Below are positions 51,847-60,403 of a DNA stretch of 64,000 nucleotides, piece after piece. The position numbers and the translations under genes are program-made. Origin of the DNA: Paraconexibacter antarcticus (GTDB lineage: Bacteria > Actinomycetota > Thermoleophilia > Solirubrobacterales > Solirubrobacteraceae); the NCBI RefSeq assembly GCF_024220175.1, contig NZ_CP098502.1, forward strand, positions 868,001 through 932,000, in the 5' to 3' direction. The number at the start of each line of letters is the position of its first letter. The first letter of the stretch is position 1. The notes beneath the pieces are model-generated. The model was not told where the DNA came from. It did no database searches and saw only the letters and a list, made by a program, of their open reading frames with translations.

Positions 51847-52740
51847 ATGAGCTCCCTGAACGGCAAGGTCGTCCTCATCACCGGCGGCGCGCGCGGCATC
51901 GGCGCGGAGGTCGCGACGCGCCTGCGGGCGCAGGGGGCGAAGCTCGTCCTCACCGATCTCGACGAGGCCCCGCTCCACGCGCTGGCCGCCCGCCTCGGGT
52001 CCGACCACGTCCTCCCGGTCGTCGCGGACGTCTGCGACCTCGCCTCGATGGAGGCCGCCGCGGCGGCCGCGGTCGAGCGCTTCGGCGGCATCGACGTCGT
52101 CGTCGCGAACGCCGGCATCGCGAGCTACGGCTCGGTCCTCCAGGTCGACCCGGCGACGTTCAAGCGCGTGCTCGACGTGAACCTCCTCGGCGTCTTCCAC
52201 ACCGTCCGCGCGGCGCTCCCGTCGATCATCGAGCGCAAGGGCTACGTCCTCGTCGTCTCCTCGCTCGCGGCCTACTCGGCGTCGCCGGGCCTCGCCGCCT
52301 ACCACGCCTCCAAGGCCGGGGCCGAGTACTTCGCGAACTCGCTGCGGCTCGAAGTGGCCCACCTCGGCGTCGACGTCGGCTCGGCGCACATGGCGTGGAT
52401 CGACACGCCGCTCGTGCAGGACGCGAAGGCCGACCTGCCGTCCTTCACGAAGATGCTGAAGACGCTCCCCGGCCCGCTGAAGAACACGACCTCGGTCGAG
52501 GCCTGCGGCAAGCGCTTCGTCGCCGGCATCGAGGCCCGCCGGAGCCGCGTGAACGTCCCCGGCTGGGTCGGCCTCTTCCGCTGGATCCGCCCGCTCGTCT
52601 CCACGCCGGTCGGCGAGCGTGACGTGCGCAGGGCCGTGCCGGAGCTCCTCCCGCAGATGGACGCCGAGGTCGCGGCGCTCGGCCGCTCGCTCAGCGCGCG
52701 CAGCCAGGCGCTCGAGGCGGACGAGCACGCGCACGTGTAG
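51847..52740 (+). CDS. SDR-family oxidoreductase
   Basis: 297 residues. Cofactor motif VLITGGARGIGAEVATRL, NAG in VVVANAGIASYG, catalytic Ser region VLVVSSLAAYSASPG and YxxxK in LAAYHASKAGAEYF, all present, so it should be active with NAD(P). The extended C-terminal 70 residues (WIDTPLVQDAKADLPSFTKM, NVPGWVGLFRWIRPLVSTPV) are typical of the longer actinobacterial SDRs. The start is 1 base after the TACG-N4-CGTA palindrome. Substrate unknown. Confidence 0.88.
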   Translation: MSSLNGKVVLITGGARGIGAEVATRLRAQGAKLVLTDLDEAPLHALAARLGSDHVLPVVADVCDLASMEAAAAAAVERFGGIDVVVANAGIASYGSVLQVDPATFKRVLDVNLLGVFHTVRAALPSIIERKGYVLVVSSLAAYSASPGLAAYHASKAGAEYFANSLRLEVAHLGVDVGSAHMAWIDTPLVQDAKADLPSFTKMLKTLPGPLKNTTSVEACGKRFVAGIEARRSRVNVPGWVGLFRWIRPLVSTPVGERDVRRAVPELLPQMDAEVAALGRSLSARSQALEADEHAHV

Positions 52741-52748
52741 GGGCGGGT

Positions 52749-52765
52749 TCTCAGGGGATTCCCAG
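52749..52765 (+). promoter_or_regulatory. Direct repeat TCTCAG-N5-TCCCAG upstream of MprA-like regulator
   Basis: Two hexamers with an 11-base period, 46 bases before the proposed start. The form is the same as the TCTCAC array at 41555 and fits binding by an OmpR-type regulator, perhaps its own. Confidence 0.5.
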
Positions 52766-52810
52766 CCGGATTTACGGAACGCTTCATCGCCGTCCGGCAT
52801 CCTCGGGGGC

Positions 52811-53512
52811 TTGAGCGCCGTCCCGCACCCCACCGTGATGGTCGTCGACGACGAGCCGGGTGTCCGGGAGGCGCTGACGATCGCCCTCGAGCTCGAGCAG
52901 CTCGACGTCCTCGCGGTCGACGACGGGCTGCAGGCGATCATGGCGCTGAGCAGCCGCTCGTTCGACGCGGTGATCCTCGATCTGTCGATGCCGTACGTCG
53001 ACGGGCTCGAGGTCTGCCGCCGGGTGCGTGCGTCGGGCAACGAGGTCCCGATCCTCATGCTCACCGCGCGCGACGAGCTCGACGACCGGGTGGCCGGCCT
53101 GGAGGCGGGGGCGGACGACTACCTCGCCAAGCCGTTCGCCCTCCGCGAGCTGACCGCGCGCGTGCGGGCGATCATGCGCCGCAACCTCACGGGCCCGGCG
53201 GCCGGGGCGGACGAGGCGACGTTCTCCGACGTCCGCCTCGACCGGCGCGCGCACCGCGCCTACCGGGGTGACCGGCTCCTCGAGCTCACACGCACCGAGT
53301 GGCTGCTGCTCGAGTGCTTCCTCGAGCACCCCGAGCAGGTCCTCTCCCGCGAGCAGATCCTCATGCGCGTGTGGGGCCACGACTTCGGCGTCGCCTCCAA
53401 CTCGCTCGGCGTGTACGTCGGGTACCTGCGGCGGAAGCTCGAGGACGGCGGCGAGCCGCGGGTCATCCACACGGTGCGCGCGATCGGCTACGTCCTCCGG
53501 CGGGAGCCGTGA
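52811..53512 (+). CDS. OmpR-family response regulator, MprA-like
   Basis: 233 residues from a TTG (LSAVPHPTVMVVDDEP); a GTG or ATG at 52835 and 52838 is too close to the first strand. Receiver domain with phospho-Asp in DAVILDLSMPYVDGLEV (about 57) and Lys in DDYLAKPFALREL; winged helix with LELTRTEWLLLECFLEHPEQ, VGYLRRKLEDGGE and IHTVRAIGYVLRRE. Stop overlaps the kinase start (GTGA). The TCTCAG direct repeat upstream suggests autoregulation. Confidence 0.9.
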   Translation: MSAVPHPTVMVVDDEPGVREALTIALELEQLDVLAVDDGLQAIMALSSRSFDAVILDLSMPYVDGLEVCRRVRASGNEVPILMLTARDELDDRVAGLEAGADDYLAKPFALRELTARVRAIMRRNLTGPAAGADEATFSDVRLDRRAHRAYRGDRLLELTRTEWLLLECFLEHPEQVLSREQILMRVWGHDFGVASNSLGVYVGYLRRKLEDGGEPRVIHTVRAIGYVLRREP

Positions 53513-55035
53513 GCTTCAGGCGTCGCATCGCGCTGCTCACCGGGGCCGCGGTCGCCGTCTCGATCCTTCTCGCCTCGACGCTCGCGTACGTCACGGTCCG
53601 GGGGCAGCTGCTCGGCCAGGTCGACTCGTCGCTGCGCGGCCGCGCGAGCCAGTTCGTCTCCTTCGTCCGCCGGCCCCTGCTGCCGCCGCCCGCCGCCGCG
53701 GTCGGCGTCACGGGCGGCACGGCGACGCCGTCGCTGCGGGCCGGCGGCGGCTCGCCCGGGTTCGGCGTCGCCCGTAGCCGCCTCTTCGTCCGCCCGCCCC
53801 AGCGCCGCGGCGACATCGACTTCTACGACCAGTTCCTCACCGCGGCGGGGACGCGGGCGACGGGCCCGCCCGGCCGCGGGTCGGACCGGCTGCCGGTCGA
53901 CGGCACGGCCCGCGCCATCGCGCGGCGGGGCGCGGGCGCCGAGCTCCGCGTCGCTCGCGTCGGCGGGACGCGGGTGCGGTTGCTCACGACCGGCCTGCCC
54001 GGCGGCGGCGCCGTCCAGCTCGGCCGTCCGCTCAAGGAGGTCGACACGACGCTGGCCCACATCCGCTGGCTGCTGCTCATCGTCGCGCTCGGCGGGATCG
54101 CGCTTGCCGTCGTCCTCGGGCGGATCGTCGCGGCGCGGGCGATGCGCCCGCTCGCGCGCCTGACCGAGACGGCCGAGCACGTCGCCGCGACGCAGGACCT
54201 CGGGCGGCGCATCGAGGCGCCGGGTGGCGACGAGATCGGCCGCCTCGCGACGAGCTTCAACGAGATGCTCGACACGCTGCAGGTGTCGATGCGCGCGCTC
54301 GACGCGTCGGTGCACGCGCAGCGCCAGCTCATCGCCGACGCCTCGCACGAGCTGCGCACGCCGGTGACGAGCCTGCGGACGAACATCGAGGTGCTCGGCG
54401 CGAACCCCGACCTCTCGCCGGAGCTGCGGGCGACGCTCGTCGAGCGCGCGACGCATCAGGCGGAGGAGCTGACCCTCCTCATGAACGGCCTCATCGACCT
54501 CGCGCGTGGCGAGGGGCCGGAGGGCGCGCCGTCGACGCTGTCGCTCGACGAGCTCGTCGCAGGCGCGGTCGCCCGTGCGCGCCGCCACGCTCCCGGCCAG
54601 GCCTTCGTCGTCGAGCTCGAGCCGACGCTCGTCGTCGGCTCCCACGACCGCCTCGCCCGTGCGGTGAACAACGTCCTCGACAACGCCGTCGCGTGGAATG
54701 CACCCGGCGCGCCGATCGCGGTGACGCTCGCGGGCGGGACGCTCGTCGTCCGCGACCACGGGCCGGGTTTCGCGGCCGGCGAGGTCGGCCAGGTCCTCGA
54801 CCGCTTCTTCCGTGGGGCGGGCGCGCGCGACCGGGCGGGCTCGGGCCTCGGCCTGGCGATCGCCAGGCAGGCGGTCACGGCCCACGGCGGCGCCGTGACC
54901 GTCGCGAACGCCCCGGACGGCGGTGCCGTCGTCCGCTTCGAGCTGGCGGCGGCGGGGGTCGCGGCGGCGCGGGTCGCGGCGGCGCGGGAGCCCGAGGCCG
55001 CGCCGGGTCCGGCGGCCGACCTGCTGCGGGCCTGA
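53509..55035 (+). CDS. Sensor histidine kinase, MprB-like
   Basis: 508 residues from GTG, overlapping the regulator stop by 4 bases. Helix 1 about 8-30 (RRIALLTGAAVAVSILLAST), an extracytoplasmic region of about 160 residues, helix 2 about 187-207 (IRWLLLIVALGGIALAVVLG), HAMP (RPLARLTETAEHVAATQDLG), HisKA with the phospho-His in LIADASHELRTPVTSL (about 279) and ATPase with NNVLDNAVAWNAPGAP, RDHGPGFAAGEVGQVLDRFF and GSGLGLAIARQAVTAHGG. A low-complexity Ala-rich tail ends it. It converges on the ABC efflux operon. Confidence 0.92.
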   Translation: MSFRRRIALLTGAAVAVSILLASTLAYVTVRGQLLGQVDSSLRGRASQFVSFVRRPLLPPPAAAVGVTGGTATPSLRAGGGSPGFGVARSRLFVRPPQRRGDIDFYDQFLTAAGTRATGPPGRGSDRLPVDGTARAIARRGAGAELRVARVGGTRVRLLTTGLPGGGAVQLGRPLKEVDTTLAHIRWLLLIVALGGIALAVVLGRIVAARAMRPLARLTETAEHVAATQDLGRRIEAPGGDEIGRLATSFNEMLDTLQVSMRALDASVHAQRQLIADASHELRTPVTSLRTNIEVLGANPDLSPELRATLVERATHQAEELTLLMNGLIDLARGEGPEGAPSTLSLDELVAGAVARARRHAPGQAFVVELEPTLVVGSHDRLARAVNNVLDNAVAWNAPGAPIAVTLAGGTLVVRDHGPGFAAGEVGQVLDRFFRGAGARDRAGSGLGLAIARQAVTAHGGAVTVANAPDGGAVVRFELAAAGVAAARVAAAREPEAAPGPAADLLRA

Positions 55036-55074
55036 CGCCGCCGTCCGATCACCAACCTGACCGCACAACGCCAG

Positions 55075-55239
55075 GCCGTCCATTTCCCCCGACCCTGATG
55101 GGGGAAACGGACGGCGTCCGACGCAGCCGTGGAGGCACGTCCATTTCTCCCGACCCTGATGGGGGGAAATGGACGGCGTCCGACGCAGCCGTGGGGGCGC
55201 GTCCATTTCTACCGACCCTGATCGGGGGAAATGGACGGC
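55075..55239. repeat. Three tandem copies of a 60-62 base repeat with palindromic core
   Basis: Copies at about 55075-55115, 55137-55177 and 55199-55239. Each holds the palindrome GTCCATTT...AAATGGAC seen at 26092; the links between copies (GTCCGACGCAGCCGTGG and a short varied end) are conserved too, so the unit was duplicated whole. Small changes (ATGGGGG, CTCCC, CTACC) show it has aged. It lies between convergent genes and may end transcription on both strands. Confidence 0.75.
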
Positions 55240-55264
55240 GTCCCGGTGGCGGCGGCGGTGGGGC

Positions 55265-56062
55265 TCAGCCGCCCGGCGGCACGAAGCCTGCCGGCGGGCC
55301 GCCCACGGGCGGGCCTCCCACGGCGCCCGCGCCGCCGCCGGGCGGGCCACCTCCCGCCGCGGTCGCGCCGCCGCCGGCTGTCGCGCCGCCGCCGGCCGCC
55401 GCGCCGCCGCCGGCGCCCGCGCCGCCGCCGAACCGCCCGAAGCCGCCGAAGCCTCCGCCGGCGGACGCGGCGCTCGCGGCCGTCGCGGTCACGCGGGTCG
55501 CCTTGATCGTCCCGTTGGCGGCCGTCGTGCCGGTGACGAGGACGGTGTCGCCCGGGTAGATGCCCTTGACCGACGCGGCGGCGTTGCGCGTGAGCTTGGA
55601 GGACGACGTCGTGCGGACCTTCACGGTCGTGCCGTCGGCGGACTTCACGTAGAGGACGTCGCCGTCCTTGCTCGAGACGGTGCCGGCGGTGAAGCCGGAG
55701 GCGGTGGCGGCCGCGCCACCGCCCGCACCCGCACCCGCGCCGGCCCCGGCGCCCGGCCGCCCCGTCCGCGCGCCGAACCCACCCGGCGGCAGTCCGGCCC
55801 GCGCGGCGCCCGCACCGACCGTCTCGCCGCCCCCGCTCGGGTCGTGGTGCTTCTGCACCTGCACGCCGCCGATGAAGCCGCCGGCGCCCACCGCCACCAG
55901 TGCGAGGATGCCCGTCGCCGGCGTCAGGCCGCGGCGGCGCGGGCGGGCCGGCAGTTCGTCGTGCTCGTCGTCCTCCCAGGCGTAGCGGTCGTCGAGTGTG
56001 GCCGGCGGGTCGGTCTGGGTCTCGGACATCGGGTGCTCCGGGGTGTCGTCTGGGGTGGTCAT
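55265..56062 (-). CDS. Membrane-anchored OB-fold-like (DUF5666-type) protein
   Basis: 265 residues. Charged cytoplasmic part, one helix about 47-65 (ATGILALVAVGAGGFIGGVQ), a Gly/Ala-rich linker, a beta domain about 120-185 (GTVSSKDGDVLYVKSADGTT, GIYPGDTVLVTGTTAANGTI), then a long Gly/Ala/Pro tail (GGGAGAGGGAAAGGG). The beta domain has the look of DUF5666 OB-type modules. Last gene of the efflux operon; its ATG overlaps the permease stop (ATGA). It may be a periplasmic accessory. Confidence 0.68.
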   Translation of the reverse strand: MTTPDDTPEHPMSETQTDPPATLDDRYAWEDDEHDELPARPRRRGLTPATGILALVAVGAGGFIGGVQVQKHHDPSGGGETVGAGAARAGLPPGGFGARTGRPGAGAGAGAGAGGGAAATASGFTAGTVSSKDGDVLYVKSADGTTVKVRTTSSSKLTRNAAASVKGIYPGDTVLVTGTTAANGTIKATRVTATAASAASAGGGFGGFGRFGGGAGAGGGAAAGGGATAGGGATAAGGGPPGGGAGAVGGPPVGGPPAGFVPPGG

Positions 56063-57294
56063 TCGAAGCGCAGCGCCTGGATCGGTGAGAGGCGCGCCGC
56101 ACGGGCGGCTGGGTAGGTGCCGAAGACGAGGCCGCTCGTGAGGGCGGCGCCGAAGGCGAGGAGGACGGACGGCGCCGCGATGGCCGGCGTCACGCCCGCG
56201 ATCGTGAACTGGCTGCCGGCGATGCCCGCCGCGACGCCGACGACGCCGCCGAACATCGAGACGAGGACGGCCTCGGTGAGGAACTGGGCGAGGATGTCCG
56301 AGCGCCGCGCGCCGATCGCCTTGCGGATGCCGATCTCGCGCGTCCGCTCGGTGACGGACACGAGCATGATGTTCATGACGCCGATCCCGCCGACGAGCAG
56401 CGAGATCGCCGCCACCGCGCCGAGCAGGGTCGTGAACACGTGCGTCGACGCGTCGGACGCGGCACGGACCGAGCCCTGGTTCGTCACCTGGTAGCCGGGG
56501 TTCGTCGTGTCGGTGACGCGGTGGCGCTCGTTCAGGATCGCGGTGACCTGCGCCTGCGCGTCGTCGAGGGCGCCCGCCGACGTCGCCTGCACAGTGAGGT
56601 TGTCGATCGTCGTGTAGCCGCTGATCGTGTCCTGCACGGCGGTAAGCGGCGCGATGACGACGTCGTCCTGGTCGGCGATGCCGTTGGAGCCCTTCGCCTT
56701 CGTCTCCCCGACGACGGTGAAGCTCGACCCGTTGACGCGAAGCGTCTGGCCGACCGGGTCGGCGCCGCCGAAGAGGTTCGTGACGACGGTCGGCCCGACG
56801 ACGACGACGTGGGCGTGCTTCTTCACGTCCGCGGCGGTGAACATCGCGCCGGTCGCGACCCGGTAGTCGCGGGTCGCCGCGTACGGTGGCGTCGTCCCGA
56901 CGAACGACGCCGGTGCGTAGCTCGTCGAGCCGGCGACGAGCGTCGTCCCGGTCGCGGTGATGACCGGCGCGGCGCTCTTCACCGCCGGCGCGTTGAAGGG
57001 ATCGACGAGCGCCGCCGCGTCCTTCGTCGTGAGCGTGACGTCCGCGCCCCCGCCGCCCCGGCGGAAGAACAGCCCGCCGGGGCCGCCGGGCCCGCTCTGG
57101 GCGGAGACGATGAGGACGTTCGAGCCGAGCGCGTCGATCCCGGCCTGCACCTGCCGCCTGGAGCCGTTGCCGACCGCGACGAGGACGATCACCGAGGCGA
57201 CGCCGATCGTCAGGCCGAGGATCGTCAGGCCCGAGCGCAGCTTGTTCGCGCCGATGCCCGCGAGGGCGACGCGGAGCGTCTCCAGGCCCCTCAC
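56059..57294 (-). CDS. ABC transporter permease, MacB/FtsX-type
   Basis: 411 residues from GTG. Helix about 17-40 (LTILGLTIGVASVIVLVAVG), a large periplasmic MacB-type domain (about 45-270, with GSNVLIVSAQ, FTAADVKKHAHVVVVGPTVV, GQTLRVNGSSFTVVGETKAK), then the FtsX core with three helices and LVGGIGVMNIMLVSVTERTR and GIRKAIGARRSDILAQFLTE. It lacks the fused ATPase, which is separate here. Works with the ATPase and adaptor next door to expel drugs, peptides or lipids. Start overlaps the ATPase stop (GTGA). Confidence 0.9.
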   Translation of the reverse strand: MRGLETLRVALAGIGANKLRSGLTILGLTIGVASVIVLVAVGNGSRRQVQAGIDALGSNVLIVSAQSGPGGPGGLFFRRGGGGADVTLTTKDAAALVDPFNAPAVKSAAPVITATGTTLVAGSTSYAPASFVGTTPPYAATRDYRVATGAMFTAADVKKHAHVVVVGPTVVTNLFGGADPVGQTLRVNGSSFTVVGETKAKGSNGIADQDDVVIAPLTAVQDTISGYTTIDNLTVQATSAGALDDAQAQVTAILNERHRVTDTTNPGYQVTNQGSVRAASDASTHVFTTLLGAVAAISLLVGGIGVMNIMLVSVTERTREIGIRKAIGARRSDILAQFLTEAVLVSMFGGVVGVAAGIAGSQFTIAGVTPAIAAPSVLLAFGAALTSGLVFGTYPAARAARLSPIQALRFE

Positions 57295-58025
57295 GCGGGC
57301 GCCGCCACGGGGCCGGTGTCCTCGACGACGAGGCCGTCGCCGAGCCGCACGATCCGCCGCGCGCGGGCGGCGACGTGGTCCTCGTGGGTGATGAGGACGA
57401 CGGTCCGGCCCTCGGCGTTGAGCTCCTCGAAGATCGCCAGCACGGCGGCAGTCGACTGCGAGTCGAGGTTGCCGGTCGGCTCGTCGGCGAGGACGAGCGA
57501 CGGGTTCGTCACGATCGCCCGGGCGACGGCGACGCGCTGCTGCTGGCCGCCCGACAGCTCGGAGGGCGGGTGGTCCAGGCGGCGGCCCATACCGACGGCG
57601 CGCAGCGCGTCGGTCGCCCGGCGGCGGCGCTCGGCGCGACCGAGGCCCGCGTAGGCCAGGGGCAGCTCGACGTTCAGCAGCGCGGATGTCCGCGGCACGA
57701 GGTTGAAGGCCTGGAAGACGAAGCCGATCTTCCGGCCGCGCAGGTCGGCGAGGTCGTCCTCCGCGATGTCGCGCACGTCGACGCCGTCGAGGAGGTAGCG
57801 CCCGGCCGTCGGCGTGTCGAGGCACCCGAGGATGTGCATGAGCGTCGACTTCCCGCTGCCCGAGCTACCCATGATCGCGACCGACTCGCCGCGCCCGATC
57901 CGGAGGCTCACGCCGGCGAGCGCGCGGACCTCGACCTCGTTCGTGACGTGGTAGACCCGCTCGACGCCGCGGACGTCGATGACCGGCGGGCGGCGGGGCG
58001 CCAGGGGGGCCCGGGCGGTGCTCAT
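57291..58025 (-). CDS. ABC transporter ATP-binding protein, MacB/LolD-type
   Basis: 244 residues. Walker A GSSGSGKSTLMHILGCLD (about 50), Q-loop FVFQAFNLVPRTSALLNVEL, signature LSGGQQQRVAVARAIVTNPS, Walker B LVLADEPTGNLDSQS and switch His VVLITHEDH; all are intact. LMHILGCLDTPTAG is typical of the LolD/MacB group, which power FtsX-type permeases by mechanotransmission. Coupled at both ends (GTGA and ATGA overlaps) to the permease and the adaptor. Confidence 0.93.
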   Translation of the reverse strand: MSTARAPLAPRRPPVIDVRGVERVYHVTNEVEVRALAGVSLRIGRGESVAIMGSSGSGKSTLMHILGCLDTPTAGRYLLDGVDVRDIAEDDLADLRGRKIGFVFQAFNLVPRTSALLNVELPLAYAGLGRAERRRRATDALRAVGMGRRLDHPPSELSGGQQQRVAVARAIVTNPSLVLADEPTGNLDSQSTAAVLAIFEELNAEGRTVVLITHEDHVAARARRIVRLGDGLVVEDTGPVAAPA

Positions 58026-59611
58026 GGCGCCCCGCGGAAGCGCGCGCCGCGGCCGAACCCGCCGCCGAAGCCGCCACCGACCGCCGACGCCCCGCCACCG
58101 AGGGCCGTGCCGATGCCGCCGCCCGCGAGCCCGCGGCCGCCGCCGAAGCCGCCGGCCGCGGAGCCGGTCCCGCTCCCGGCGGCAAGCGGCCGCACGACGA
58201 CCTGGTCGCCGGTCCGCAGCCCGGCGACGACCTGCGTGCTCGTGTCGCCCGCGACCCCGGTCTGCACCGGCTGCGTGCTGCGGACCCCGCTGCGCTCGAC
58301 GGTGACCGAGCCGCCGGTGATCGCGGCCGTGGGGACGATCAGCCCGCTCGCCTGGCCGACGACGATGTCGGCGGACGCGCTCATGCCCGCCTTGAGCTTC
58401 GAGCCCGACTGGGTGAGCCGCAGGGTCACCGGGTAGCTCACGGCCGAGGAGCCCGAGGAGGACGACGCGAGGACCGAGACGTCGCTCACCCGAGCGGCGA
58501 ACTCGGCGCCCGACGCGGCGTTGACGGTGACCGTCGCGCGCTGGCCGACCTTCACCTTGCCGATGTCCGACTCGCTGAGGGACACCTGCATCGTGTAGCG
58601 GCTGAGCTGCGCGAGCGTGATGAACCCGGCCGCGGCGGACGCGCCCGAGCCGCCGGGGGACCCGCTCCCGCCGGTGGCGGCCCCGCCGCCGGCGCCGGAG
58701 GACGCGGACGACCCTGAGCCGCCCGACGAGGAGGACGAGCCCGACCCGGCGGTAACGCTGTCGCCGACCCGGCCGCCGACCGCGGCGACGGTGCCGGCGT
58801 AGGGCGCCCGCAGGACGGTCTCCTGGAGCGCCGCCTCGGCCTTCGTCACGCTGAGCTGCGCCGAGGCGACGGCGGCCTCCGCGGCCGCCTTCGACGTCGC
58901 AGGGGTCGCCGAGCCGCTGCCGGAGCCGCTGCTCGACGTGCCGCCTGACCCGGCGCCGGAGGCACCGCCCGCACCCGGCGCGTTCCGTGAGCCCGAGCCG
59001 CCGGAGGTCGTCGCCCGCGGGACGGTCGTGGTCGCGGCGGGGGTGGTGGTCGTCCGCGCCGGCGTCGTGGTCCGGGGTGCCGTCGTCGTGGCGGCCGGGG
59101 CCGGCGACGGCGTCGTGGGCGTGGTGGCCGCGGGTGCGGTGGTGGCCGCCGGGGTCGTGGTCGTCCCGGCCGGGAGCGTCGCCGAGGCGAACTCAGTGTG
59201 GACGCTCGCCGCGACCGGGAGCGACGCGGTGGTCGTCGAGGCCGCCGCCGTCGCGGCGGTGAGCGTGTCCTGCGCGCTCGCGAGCGTCGCCTCGGCCGCC
59301 GCGAGGTCCACGCGGGCGGATGCGTCGTCGATCCGGGCGAGCAGCTGGCCGGTGCCGACGTGCTGCCCGGCCCTGACGTACACCTTCGTGACGGTGCCGC
59401 TCGCGCCGAAGTTCAGCTCCCGCTCCGAGGACGGCGAGAGGTTGCCGGTGCCGGAGACCGTGCTCTCGACGACACCGCGCTTGACCGCGACGAGCTGCTC
59501 GCGGGGGCTCGTCCTCGCGGTCGAGGACCCGACCGAGGTCGCAGCGACGATCACGCCCGCGGTGGCGACCGCGCCGACGGCGAGCTCGACGAGGGAGGGA
59601 CGGCGTGCCAT
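58022..59611 (-). CDS. Membrane-fusion adaptor (HlyD/MacA-like) with low-complexity inserts
   Basis: 529 residues. N-terminal helix (LVELAVGAVATAGVIVAATS), first lipoyl half with LNFGASGTVTKVYVRAGQHV and TGQLLARIDDASARVDLAAA, then a coil region interrupted by a Thr/Ala/Pro-rich insert and a Gly/Ser/Ala-rich insert (each about 60-100 residues), a second coil (AAAEAAVASAQLSVTKAEAA), second lipoyl half (VLRAPYAGTVAAVGGRVGDS), a beta-barrel with ESDIGKVKVGQRATVTVNAA and a C-terminal domain ending in Gly-rich repeats (GGFGGGRGLAGGG). It links permease and wall. Its start shares one base with the lipoprotein stop. Confidence 0.87.
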   Translation of the reverse strand: MARRPSLVELAVGAVATAGVIVAATSVGSSTARTSPREQLVAVKRGVVESTVSGTGNLSPSSERELNFGASGTVTKVYVRAGQHVGTGQLLARIDDASARVDLAAAEATLASAQDTLTAATAAASTTTASLPVAASVHTEFASATLPAGTTTTPAATTAPAATTPTTPSPAPAATTTAPRTTTPARTTTTPAATTTVPRATTSGGSGSRNAPGAGGASGAGSGGTSSSGSGSGSATPATSKAAAEAAVASAQLSVTKAEAALQETVLRAPYAGTVAAVGGRVGDSVTAGSGSSSSSGGSGSSASSGAGGGAATGGSGSPGGSGASAAAGFITLAQLSRYTMQVSLSESDIGKVKVGQRATVTVNAASGAEFAARVSDVSVLASSSSGSSAVSYPVTLRLTQSGSKLKAGMSASADIVVGQASGLIVPTAAITGGSVTVERSGVRSTQPVQTGVAGDTSTQVVAGLRTGDQVVVRPLAAGSGTGSAAGGFGGGRGLAGGGIGTALGGGASAVGGGFGGGFGRGARFRGAP

Positions 59612-60228
59612 CAGGAGGTCGGCGCCCCCGTCGTCGTGGCCGGGGTCGCGGGCGCCGCTGCGCCCGGCACCCCGCCCGGCGCCTGCGGCACGCTCACGCC
59701 GCACGCCGCGAGCGCCTTGCGAAGCTGCTGGAACTGCGCCGTCCCGCCGCGCCGGAAGCGACGCGCGCCGGCCGGCGGCGTCCCGGCTCCCGCCGGCGGC
59801 ACGCCCGCCCCCGCCGGCGGAGGCCCGGCGCCCGGCCCGGCGCCCGGGCCGCCGTACGGACCAGCACTGCCGCGCGGCGGCCGCCGCCGCCCGGTCGGCA
59901 GCCTCACGCCCTGCTTCCTCAGGCACGCGGCGACCTTCGGGTCCCGCGCCGCGCCGAAGATCCGCCCGGGGCCACCGGCCTGCCCGGCGTCCGGCGCGCC
60001 CGCCGCCGAGGTGCCCGCCGCACCGCCCGTCGATGTTGCCGCGGACGACCCGCAGGCCCCGAGCCCCGCGGCGAGGACGACGGCGCCCGACGCGGCGAGC
60101 AGCCCGCGCCGGACACGCGCGGTCCGTTCGCGTGGTGCCGGGCGGGGGTGGAGGCGGGCGAGATCGGGCAAGAACGGGCTCCGGAAGGTGAAGGGACTCA
60201 GGCCGCGGCCTGTGCGGACGTCCTCCAC
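59611..60228 (-). CDS. Lipoprotein with paired-Cys motif, first gene of efflux operon
   Basis: 205 residues. The lipobox (LAAGLGAC) sits at about 58, after an unusually long basic N-terminal part, so the true start could be later than the ATG used here. The body has ACLRKQGVRLPTGRRRPP and LRKALAACGVSVPQAPGG, a paired-Cys motif found in small exported actinobacterial proteins next to efflux adaptors, with a Pro/Gly/Ala linker between. Function unknown. Divergent from aceE (175 bases). Confidence 0.65.
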   Translation of the reverse strand: MEDVRTGRGLSPFTFRSPFLPDLARLHPRPAPRERTARVRRGLLAASGAVVLAAGLGACGSSAATSTGGAAGTSAAGAPDAGQAGGPGRIFGAARDPKVAACLRKQGVRLPTGRRRPPRGSAGPYGGPGAGPGAGPPPAGAGVPPAGAGTPPAGARRFRRGGTAQFQQLRKALAACGVSVPQAPGGVPGAAAPATPATTTGAPTS

Positions 60229-60403
60229 GGAACCAGCACGACCCCAGACCGAGTGAAGGAAGAACGAAGAAACGCCGAAATCCCGGAAGACCCCGGTGTC
60301 CCCCGTCCCGGGTGGTTTCCGGGTGGCACGGGTGGCAGGGGCCGGGGCAAGCTGGTAGGACGGAGGCGACGCCGATCACCCCTCCCCGGCCGCCGGAGCC
60401 TGC

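Noticed and set aside
55075-55239. CRISPR array
   Set aside because: Three repeats with conserved linkers instead of unique spacers, and no cas genes.
60229-60403. Further regulatory RNA between the efflux and aceE operons
   Set aside because: Only loose repeats (GGGTGG, CCCGGAA/TTCCGGG) were seen; no riboswitch fold recognised.
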